Source: JBHGBM01 sp041946965 (GTDB lineage: Bacteria; Acidobacteriota; Terriglobia; Bryobacterales; Bryobacteraceae). From it: 64,000 bases of DNA. A program made the position numbers and the translations under genes. The notes below the pieces were generated by a model. That model searched no databases. It saw only the letters and a program-made list of their open reading frames with translations, and had not been told where the DNA came from. Below are positions 18,488 through 25,716 of the stretch, in pieces (the first letter of the stretch is position 1; each line of letters opens with the position of its first letter). The stretch is taken from NCBI GenBank assembly GCA_041946965.1, contig JBHGBM010000005.1, positions 1 through 64,000 of the forward strand, written 5' to 3'.

Positions 18488-18586
18488 TCAAGACCTCCCG
18501 TGTCCAGAGATTATATATCCGAAACGTCCGCCGCACCCGGTCGCCGCATCACCCTTTTCCGGTATATGATTGGCGAAAGGCGAGTT
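18488..18586. promoter_or_regulatory. Divergent promoter region (TonB receptor / ceramidase-like gene)
   Basis: This 99-bp region separates two genes transcribed outwards. On the minus strand a perfect TATAAT occupies 18510-18515, 23 bp from the receptor start codon. On the plus strand a TATGAT lies at 18565-18570, and the ribosome-like AAAGGCGAG sits just ahead of the GTG at 18587. Convincing -35 elements are not visible for either. Confidence 0.4.
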
Positions 18587-19879
18587 GTGCGCAAGAATCT
18601 GCTCTTGTGTATGTGGCTGGCGGCGGCCGCGCCCGCGGCCGAGTTGCGGGTGGCGGTCTTTCGCGCCGACGCCACACCGGATCCGGGTGAACCGCTGATC
18701 TGGATTACGCCCGCCGCCAAGGTCGAAGACCCGCTGTGGGCGAAGGGCGTCATCATCGAGGGCGGCGGCGGCCGCTACGTGCTGTGCGCGGTGGACTGGT
18801 GCGGGATTGGCGGCGGGCTGCACCGTTTCTTCCGCGACCGCATCGCCAAAGCCGCCGGCACGGATGCCGCGCGCGTGGTGGTGCAGACCGTGCACCAGCA
18901 CACGGCGCCCTACGCCGATGGCGGCGGCTACCAGTTCCTCGGCAAGGTCCCCTCGCCCCCGCTGCGGATGAGCGGCGCCTACCTGGATCGCCTCGCCGCG
19001 CGCCTCGCGCAAGCCGTTCGCGAGGCCCGCTTCGTCGCTTTCGACGCCGTGGGCACCGGGGCGGCCGCGGTGGAGCAGACCGCTTCCGCGCGCCGTGTCT
19101 TCGAGAACAGCAAGCTGCTGGTGCGCTACAGCACCGGCGGCAAAGACCCCCACATGGCCGCTCTGCCCGAGGGCGCCATCGACACGCACATCAAGACGGT
19201 CACGCTGGCCGCGGGCAAGCGGCCGCTGGCGCGTATCCATTTTTATGCAACGCACCCGCAGACGTTCTGCTGCGACGGCCGGGTCTCTTCCGATTTCGTC
19301 GGCGCCGCCCGCGAGCGCTTTGAAATCGCCGAGGGCGTGTTCCAGCTCTATTTCACCGGCTGCGCGGGCGATGTGACCGTGGGCAAGTACAACGACGGCT
19401 CGGATGCCGCCCGCGAGCGCCTCGCCGCCAACTTGGAGCGCGGCATGCGCGACGCCGCCTCCGCCACGCATCTCGCGCCCGCCGCCAATCCCGTCTGGCG
19501 CACCGCGCCGCTCCGTCTTACTCCGAAGCCTGCGCCGGAGTTCCCGGCGAAACGCTCCGGGCAGGATCTCTACCGCGCGGCCATTTCCGCCGCATTCGCC
19601 GCGCGTAAGGCGCCGCTCGATACGGCGTCGCTCGAACTCGGGCCCGCCCGCATGGTTTTCCTGCCGGGCGAGCCGATGCTGGAATTCCAGAGATACGCAC
19701 AGGGCGCCCGCGGCTTCATCGCGGTGGCCGGATACGGCGATTTGAGCCCCGGCTACCTGGTGACCGACCGCGCTTACCGGGAGGGCGGCTACGAGCCGTC
19801 GGCCTCTAACGCCGCACCCGGCACGGAAGCCCGTGTGAAACAGGTTATCGACCAATTGCTGGGCCGGAAGGCCCGATAG
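18587..19879 (+). CDS. Secreted neutral-ceramidase-like hydrolase
   Basis: A 430-aa protein related to the neutral/alkaline non-lysosomal ceramidase N-terminal domain. It has the opening RVAVFRADATPDPGEP, the metal-binding motif VVVQTVHQHTAPYAD, a second His in FYATHPQTF and the FTGCAGDV block. Ceramidases cleave N-acyl-sphingosine, but most bacterial relatives are uncharacterised and may act on other amides. The GTG at 18587 is preferred as start because it gives a clean signal peptide (RKNLLLCMWLAAAAPAAE) and has AAAGGCGAG upstream. An in-frame ATG at 18566 falls inside the likely -10 element. It is 8 bp upstream of the aminotransferase gene. Confidence 0.75.
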   Translation: MRKNLLLCMWLAAAAPAAELRVAVFRADATPDPGEPLIWITPAAKVEDPLWAKGVIIEGGGGRYVLCAVDWCGIGGGLHRFFRDRIAKAAGTDAARVVVQTVHQHTAPYADGGGYQFLGKVPSPPLRMSGAYLDRLAARLAQAVREARFVAFDAVGTGAAAVEQTASARRVFENSKLLVRYSTGGKDPHMAALPEGAIDTHIKTVTLAAGKRPLARIHFYATHPQTFCCDGRVSSDFVGAARERFEIAEGVFQLYFTGCAGDVTVGKYNDGSDAARERLAANLERGMRDAASATHLAPAANPVWRTAPLRLTPKPAPEFPAKRSGQDLYRAAISAAFAARKAPLDTASLELGPARMVFLPGEPMLEFQRYAQGARGFIAVAGYGDLSPGYLVTDRAYREGGYEPSASNAAPGTEARVKQVIDQLLGRKAR

Positions 19880-19887
19880 GAGATTGC

Positions 19888-21186
19888 ATGCCTGAAACCC
19901 GTAGAACCTTTGTAAAATCCGCCGCCGGATTTAGTCTGGCGGGCGCCGCGGCGGCCCAAAGCGAAACGCTGGCCGTCTCCGGCGGGCCCAAGGCCGTGAC
20001 GTTCCCCGCGGCAACCCACAAAGCGCTTTCGAAATGGCCGCGTTACGGCGCGGCAGAGAAGGAAGCCCTGCACAACCTGATCGACAGCGGGCGGTTTTAC
20101 GAAGAGCTGCCGCAGTTCGAGAAAGAGTGGCAAGCCTACACGAAATCGCCGTTCGTCAAGGCGCACATGAACGGATCGAGCGCGCTCACCAGCATGTACT
20201 TCGCGCTCGACCTGCCGGCCGGCAGCGAGATCATGGTGCCCTCCTACACCTTCTTCGCCACCTGCCTGGCCATGCGGTTCTTCGGCTACGTCCCCATCTT
20301 CATCGACATCGACCCGAAGACCGCCTGCTTCGACCTCGATGACGCCAAACGCAAGCTCACCAGGAACACGCGCGCCATGGTGCCCATGCACAGTTGGGGC
20401 CTGCCTTGCGAGATGGACAAGATCGCCCAGTTCGCGAAAGAGAAGGGTCTCATCGTGCTCGAAGACGCGGCGCACGCCCACGGCGCGTCCATGCAGGGAC
20501 GCAAGATGGGTACCTGGGGCGTTATGGGCATCTACAGCTTCCAGACCAGCAAGGTGATGCCGACCATCGAGGGCGGCGTGGGCATGTATCAGACCCGAGA
20601 GTACTACGAGCGCGCCGCCGCGTTCGGCCATTACGAGGACCCCGTCAAGTTCCCCAAGGACAGCCCCGTGCGCGCCTACGAGGGCACCGGTTTCGGTCAA
20701 AAGTACCGCATGCACCCGCTGGCCGCCTGCATCGGACGCATTCAGTTGCGCGGGCTCGACGACCGCAATGCCCTGGTGGCGAAAAACATCCGCCGGCTGA
20801 ACGACCGGCTGCTGCACCTGCCCGGGCTGGCCGAGCCGCGCGTCCGCCCGGACCAAGTGCGGGCCTACTACAACGGCAACATGCTCATCCTCGACTCGAA
20901 GAAGTCCGGCTTCAACCGCGACCAGCTCGTGAAGGCGCTACAGGCCGAGGGCGTCCACGCGAGCTTCTGGGACTACCCGGAGCAGCACAAGCTGAAGATC
21001 TACTCCGAGGCCAAGTGGTGGCATCATACGCCCACGATTCCCGCCTCGATGCCCGGCACCGCCGAAGTCAACCGCACCCACATCTTCCTGCCGCTGATGC
21101 ACGGCGACGCGCCGGAACTGATCGAGCAATACGCAAAGGCCTTCGAGAAGGTTTGGGCGCACAAGACAGAAGTGGCTAAAATTTGA
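19888..21186 (+). CDS. DegT/DnrJ/EryC1-family PLP aminotransferase with Tat-type leader
   Basis: A 432-aa fold-type I aminotransferase of the sugar-aminotransferase (AHBA synthase) family. It contains the PLP-binding Asp and neighbouring motif VLEDAAHAHGAS, and the Schiff-base Lys at about residue 222 (GIYSFQTSKVMPTIEGG). Such enzymes usually aminate nucleotide-bound keto-sugars in the cytoplasm. The first 24 residues (TRRTFVKSAAGFSLAGAAAA) form a Tat-type signal, so the folded, PLP-loaded enzyme may be exported. Start at 19888, 9 bp after the ceramidase-like gene; the DUF4010 gene follows 6 bp later. Substrate unknown. Confidence 0.88.
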   Translation: MPETRRTFVKSAAGFSLAGAAAAQSETLAVSGGPKAVTFPAATHKALSKWPRYGAAEKEALHNLIDSGRFYEELPQFEKEWQAYTKSPFVKAHMNGSSALTSMYFALDLPAGSEIMVPSYTFFATCLAMRFFGYVPIFIDIDPKTACFDLDDAKRKLTRNTRAMVPMHSWGLPCEMDKIAQFAKEKGLIVLEDAAHAHGASMQGRKMGTWGVMGIYSFQTSKVMPTIEGGVGMYQTREYYERAAAFGHYEDPVKFPKDSPVRAYEGTGFGQKYRMHPLAACIGRIQLRGLDDRNALVAKNIRRLNDRLLHLPGLAEPRVRPDQVRAYYNGNMLILDSKKSGFNRDQLVKALQAEGVHASFWDYPEQHKLKIYSEAKWWHHTPTIPASMPGTAEVNRTHIFLPLMHGDAPELIEQYAKAFEKVWAHKTEVAKI

Positions 21187-21191
21187 GGTAA

Positions 21192-22433
21192 GTGGACCAG
21201 AATCAACTGATCCGCGCCGTGGTGGAGGCCCTGTTGATCGGCTTCCTCTTCGGCGCGGAACGTGAGGCTTCGCGCGAGGAGACCGAGCGCCAGCCGGGCA
21301 TACGCGATTTCATGGTAATTGCCCAGGTGGGCGCGGTTTGCGCCCTGCTGGGCAACATCTTCTTCGCCGCGGCGGCGCTGCTCGCCATCGCAGCCCTGCT
21401 GGCGGTGTTCCACTGGCAGGTGCCGGAGCGTTCCGGAGTTACTACGGAAATGGCCGCCGTTTCCACGTTCTGCCTCGCGTTCCTGGCGGCGACGCCCTCG
21501 ATTGCGCATGGCTCCACGGTCGCCATCGGGCTCACCATCGTGATGGTGTTTCTTCTGGAGGCCAAGCGGTCGCTGCACAAGTTCATTCGCGAAACGGTGA
21601 CGGAGACCGAGTTCAACCACACACTGCGGTTCCTGGCGCTGATCTTCATCATTTACCCCGTGCTTCCCCCGGGCGCCTATGGGCCGAACGCTTCGTTTGC
21701 GCCGCGGCAGATCTGGCTGTTCGTGATCCTGGTTTCGTCGATCTCGTTCCTTGGTTACTTCCTCGAAAAGTTTCTGGGCAGCCGTGCGGGCCTGCGGCTG
21801 ACGGGAGCGCTGGGCGGGTTGGCCTCCACTACCGCCGCCACCGCCGCCTTTGCGCGTAGCACCGCCGAGGAGCCGCACAAGCTCAGGCTCTACTGGCAGG
21901 CGGGCATGCTGGCGAACGCCATGCAGTTTCCGCGCGTGCTCGCAATACTTGCCGTGGCGAGTCCCACGCTCGCTCGGGCGCTGCTGTTTCCGCTCGTGGC
22001 CGCCGCGATCGCCGGAGCCGGCGCCGGTTGGCTGGCGGACCGTGGCCGAGTGGACGAGCGGACCCCCATGGGGTTGAGGAATCCGCTCCGGCTGCTGCCC
22101 GCATTGAAGTTCGGATTGCTCTTCGCCGCGATCGTTTTCCTGAGCAAAGAAGCCGCCGCGGTGCTCGGTCCGGATGCGGGCATTTGGGTCGCTGCCGCCG
22201 GCGGCTCCGTGGACGCCGACGCCGCCACACTGGCCGCTTCCGGCCTGCTTTCAAGCGGCGATGCGAACGTCAGGCTCGCCGCGGCGGCCATCGTGCTCGC
22301 GCTGGCCGCCAACGCCGCGGTGAAGGTGGCCATTGCCGCGTACGCCGGCAGCCTGCCGTTTGCCCGCCGCATGGCCCTCGGTTTCGTGATTATGTTCGGC
22401 GCGGGCGCGGCGGCCTGGTTCACCGTGCCGTAG
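21192..22433 (+). CDS. MgtC/SapB-family membrane protein with DUF4010 domain
   Basis: A 413-aa multi-pass inner-membrane protein. The N-terminal third resembles MgtC/SapB (LIGFLFGAEREASRE followed by GIRDFMVIAQVGAVCALLG). The C-terminal two thirds match DUF4010, with about seven more membrane helices and the conserved GALGGLASTTAATAAFA. MgtC affects ATP synthase and Mg2+ adaptation in pathogens; the DUF4010 fusions are not characterised. It begins with GTG at 21192, 5 bp after the aminotransferase stop, with GAGGTAA as ribosome site. Confidence 0.88.
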   Translation: MDQNQLIRAVVEALLIGFLFGAEREASREETERQPGIRDFMVIAQVGAVCALLGNIFFAAAALLAIAALLAVFHWQVPERSGVTTEMAAVSTFCLAFLAATPSIAHGSTVAIGLTIVMVFLLEAKRSLHKFIRETVTETEFNHTLRFLALIFIIYPVLPPGAYGPNASFAPRQIWLFVILVSSISFLGYFLEKFLGSRAGLRLTGALGGLASTTAATAAFARSTAEEPHKLRLYWQAGMLANAMQFPRVLAILAVASPTLARALLFPLVAAAIAGAGAGWLADRGRVDERTPMGLRNPLRLLPALKFGLLFAAIVFLSKEAAAVLGPDAGIWVAAAGGSVDADAATLAASGLLSSGDANVRLAAAAIVLALAANAAVKVAIAAYAGSLPFARRMALGFVIMFGAGAAAWFTVP

Positions 22434-22468
22434 ATCGGCCGGCCCATGCTACCCTGAACCTGTTCCGC

Positions 22469-24919
22469 ATGCGCCGCAGAACCTTCCTCGTTGCCTCCTC
22501 CGCCGCCGCGCTGGCGCCAGCCGCGGCGCCCGGGTCCGAACTGCGCCTCTGGTACCGGCAGCCCGCTCCGGATTGGAACGAGGCGCTGCCGATAGGCAAC
22601 GGACGCCTCGGCGCCATGATCTTCGGCGGCGTGGCCGAGGAGCGGCTCCAACTCAACCATGACACGCTTTACTCCGAAGGGCCCTCGCCGCGCGACCTGC
22701 CGCTCAAGGTTCAGCCCAGGTTCGACGAAGTGATCGGGCTGTTGAAGCAGGGCCGATACGTGGAAGCCGAAGAGATCATCACGAAGAACTGGTGCGGGCG
22801 CGCGCAGTCCTGCTACCAGCCCATGGCGGATTTGCGGCTCGCGTTCGACGGCCACGCGTCTTTCACTGACTACATCCGCGACCTCGACCTGGCGACGGCG
22901 GTCTCCACTGTGAAGTACCGCGTGGGCGCGGCCGCCGTCACGCGCGAATACTTCGCCAGCCAGCCCGATCAGGCCATCGTCATCCGGATCACCTCGACCG
23001 CGCCGCTGAGCTTCCGCGCAACGTTCACATCCGAGCATCCGGTGAAGAGCTCAGCCTCCGGAGATACCCTCGCGGTCAGCGGCCAGGTCCCAAGCTTCGC
23101 GCTCCGCCGCACGTTCGAGTGGGTCGAGAAGATGGGCGATCAGTGGAAGTACCCGGAGGTCTGGGACGCTAACGGCAAGCGCAAGCCCGGCACCAGTCTG
23201 GTGCAATACGGCGGCAGGAGCACGCGCTTCGAAACCCGCGTGCGCGCCATTGCGAAGAACGGCCGCATAACCGCCGAAGAGGGGGCGCTGCGCGTTTCCG
23301 GCACGACCGAGGTGCTGCTGATCCTCGCCGCCGGCACCAGCTTCATCGGATTCGACAGGCAGCCCGATGCCGATGCCGCCGCCCGCTGCGCGCACGACCT
23401 CTCCGCCGCGGCGAAGAAGTCTTTTCCAGCCCTGCGCCGCGCGCACGTGGCCGATTACCAGCGCCTGTTCCAGCGCGTCTCGCTCGACCTCGGACCGGCC
23501 GCCGCGCTGCCTACCGACGAGCGCATCGCCAGGTACTCCGGCGGCGGCGATGAAGCCCTGGCCGCGCTGTATTTTCAGTTCGGCCGCTACCTGATGATCG
23601 CGGGCTCGCGCCCCGGCACGCAGCCGCTCAACCTCCAGGGCGTCTGGAACCCGCACGTGATCCCGCCATGGGCCGGCGCCTACACGACCAACATCAACGC
23701 GGAGATGAACTACTGGCCCGCGGATTCCACCAACCTCTCGGAGTGCTTCGAGCCCATGGACCGCATGATCCGCGAGCTCTCCGTGACCGGCGCCAAGGTC
23801 GCCCGCGAGATGTACGGGCGCCGCGGCTGGGTGGTCCACCACAACACCACCATCTGGCGCGACGCGCAGCCGGTGGATAATGCCGCCAAGCCGTCCTTCT
23901 GGAACATGGCCGGCGGCTGGTTCTGCGAGCACCTTTGGGACCACTACCTCTACACCCGCGACCGCAAGTACCTGGCGCGCGTGTACCCGCTGCTGAAGGG
24001 CGCCGCGGAGTTCTACGTGGACTGGCTCATCGATAACGGCAAGGGCGAACTCGTCACCGCCGCGAGCAACTCTCCCGAAAGCGAGTTCGTCTACACGGAC
24101 GCCTGCGGAAAGCGGCGCCGCGGCGGCGTCGTCATGGGCCCCACCATGGACCTGGCGATCATCCGCGAGCTGTTCGCCAACTGCATCGCGGCGGGCGAGA
24201 CGCTCGGGTGCGACGCCGATTTCCGCGCGGTTCTGAAAGACCGCCTCTCGCGCCTGGCGCCCTTCCGCATCGGCCGCCGCGGCAACCTTCAGGAGTGGCC
24301 GGAGGATTTTGAGGACGCCGACCCGAAGCACCGCCACATCTCACACCTCTACGGGCTGCATCCCGGCTCGCTGATCACCCGCCGCGGCACGCCGGAGTTG
24401 TTCGAGGCCGCCCGCCGCACGCTCGAACTGCGCGGCGACGAGGGCACCGGCTGGTCGCGCGCCTGGAAGATCAACTTCTGGGCGCGCATGGAAGACGGCA
24501 ACCACGCCTGGCAGCTCATACGCAACCTGCTGCACCCCGCCAAGACCGGCGAGGTGCAGTACAGGGGCGGCGGGGTTCTTCCCAACCTGTTCTGTTCGCA
24601 TCCGCCGTTTCAGATCGACGGCAATTTCGGCGGCACGGCGGGCATCGCCGAAATGCTGTTGGGGAGCCACACTGGCGAAGTGCACCTGCTGCCGGCGCTG
24701 CCGGACGCGTGGGCCGCGGGATCGGTGCGCGGCCTGGTGGCGCGGGGTGGATTCGAGATCGCCATGGAATGGTCCGGCGGCGCGCTGCGCAGCGCGGAGA
24801 TCGGTTCCCGCGCGGGCGGCCCCTGCAAGCTGCGTTATCGCGACCGCACCGCCGTCATCGAGACCGCCGCTGGCAGGCGCTACCGCGTAGATGACGCGCT
24901 GAGGGTGATACGTGCCTGA
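22469..24919 (+). CDS. Glycoside hydrolase family 95 (alpha-L-fucosidase-like), Tat-exported
   Basis: An 816-aa enzyme of GH95, which removes alpha-1,2-linked L-fucose or L-galactose with inversion. The N-terminal beta domain has the family opening (LWYRQPAPDWNEALPIGNG, GAMIFGGVAEERLQLNHDTL). The (alpha/alpha)6 barrel has NLQGVWN, NINAEMNYWP and WVVHHNT, then the HRHISHLYGLHPG and GWSRAWKINFWAR blocks. The start at 22469 (MRRRTFLVASSAAALAPAAA) gives a twin-arginine leader. Its 3' end overlaps mutM by 8 bp. Confidence 0.93.
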   Translation: MRRRTFLVASSAAALAPAAAPGSELRLWYRQPAPDWNEALPIGNGRLGAMIFGGVAEERLQLNHDTLYSEGPSPRDLPLKVQPRFDEVIGLLKQGRYVEAEEIITKNWCGRAQSCYQPMADLRLAFDGHASFTDYIRDLDLATAVSTVKYRVGAAAVTREYFASQPDQAIVIRITSTAPLSFRATFTSEHPVKSSASGDTLAVSGQVPSFALRRTFEWVEKMGDQWKYPEVWDANGKRKPGTSLVQYGGRSTRFETRVRAIAKNGRITAEEGALRVSGTTEVLLILAAGTSFIGFDRQPDADAAARCAHDLSAAAKKSFPALRRAHVADYQRLFQRVSLDLGPAAALPTDERIARYSGGGDEALAALYFQFGRYLMIAGSRPGTQPLNLQGVWNPHVIPPWAGAYTTNINAEMNYWPADSTNLSECFEPMDRMIRELSVTGAKVAREMYGRRGWVVHHNTTIWRDAQPVDNAAKPSFWNMAGGWFCEHLWDHYLYTRDRKYLARVYPLLKGAAEFYVDWLIDNGKGELVTAASNSPESEFVYTDACGKRRRGGVVMGPTMDLAIIRELFANCIAAGETLGCDADFRAVLKDRLSRLAPFRIGRRGNLQEWPEDFEDADPKHRHISHLYGLHPGSLITRRGTPELFEAARRTLELRGDEGTGWSRAWKINFWARMEDGNHAWQLIRNLLHPAKTGEVQYRGGGVLPNLFCSHPPFQIDGNFGGTAGIAEMLLGSHTGEVHLLPALPDAWAAGSVRGLVARGGFEIAMEWSGGALRSAEIGSRAGGPCKLRYRDRTAVIETAAGRRYRVDDALRVIRA

Positions 24920-25709
24920 GCTTCCCGAAGTCGAAACCGTGAGGCGGTCGCTCGCCCCGCGCGTGACCGGGCGGCGCATCGTTTCCGCCGAGTTCCCTTG
25001 CCTGCGCGTGCTGCGCGGTGGCGATCCGGACCGCATGGCCGCGGCGCTCGCCGGAAAGAGGATTAAGGCGCTCGAACGGCGGGGGAAATTCCTGCTGTTC
25101 CGCATCGAGGGCGGCCCGGTGCTGATGATTCATCTCGGCATGACCGGCAAGCTGCTCATGAACGGCGAGCGCGGCAAGTATACGCACGCCATCGTCACGC
25201 TGGACCGCGGCGTGATGTTATACGATGATCCCCGGCAGTTCGGCTGCGTCGAGCTCCATCCGGACGTGCCCGTGCGTGTGGCGCGGCTCGGTCCGGAACC
25301 GCTCGAGATCGCGCCCGAGGACTTCGCCGCCGCCCTGCGCCGCCGCAGCCGGCAGATCAAGCCGCTGTTGCTCGACCAGACTTTCGTGCGCGGCGTGGGC
25401 AACATCTACGCGGACGAAGCCCTTTTCCGCGCCGGCATTCACCCGCTTGCCCTCGCCTCGCGGCTCAGCCGCGCCCGCGCGTTGCGCCTGCACGCGGCCG
25501 TGGTCGAAACGCTCACGGAAGCCATCCGCGCCGGCGGCTCTTCGGTATCGGATTACGTGGACGCCGACGGCCGCCGCGGCTTTTTCCAGTTCAGCCACCG
25601 CGTCTACCAGCGCACCGGAGAGCCCTGCGTGAACTGCGGGCGCCCCATCCGCCGCACGCTCGTGGGGCAGCGCGGGACACACTACTGCCCGCGCTGCCAG
25701 AAGAAGTAG
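24912..25709 (+). CDS. mutM: Formamidopyrimidine-DNA glycosylase (Fpg/MutM)
   Basis: A 265-aa base-excision repair enzyme that removes 8-oxoguanine and Fapy lesions and cuts the resulting abasic site. The N terminus is the invariant PELPEVETVRR with catalytic Pro2 and Glu3. The helix-two-turn-helix (QTFVRGVGNIYADEALFRAGI) and the C-terminal zinc finger (four Cys: CVNC...CPRC) are complete. Length is standard. The start is GTG at 24912, inside the last codons of the GH95 gene, so the repair gene may depend on translation of a secreted glycosidase. Confidence 0.97.
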   Translation: MPELPEVETVRRSLAPRVTGRRIVSAEFPCLRVLRGGDPDRMAAALAGKRIKALERRGKFLLFRIEGGPVLMIHLGMTGKLLMNGERGKYTHAIVTLDRGVMLYDDPRQFGCVELHPDVPVRVARLGPEPLEIAPEDFAAALRRRSRQIKPLLLDQTFVRGVGNIYADEALFRAGIHPLALASRLSRARALRLHAAVVETLTEAIRAGGSSVSDYVDADGRRGFFQFSHRVYQRTGEPCVNCGRPIRRTLVGQRGTHYCPRCQKK

Positions 25710-25716
25710 AAAGCGG

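Noticed and set aside
18566..18586. Upstream ATG for the ceramidase-like gene
   Set aside because: It falls inside a likely -10 element, has no ribosome site and would add residues before a clean signal peptide.
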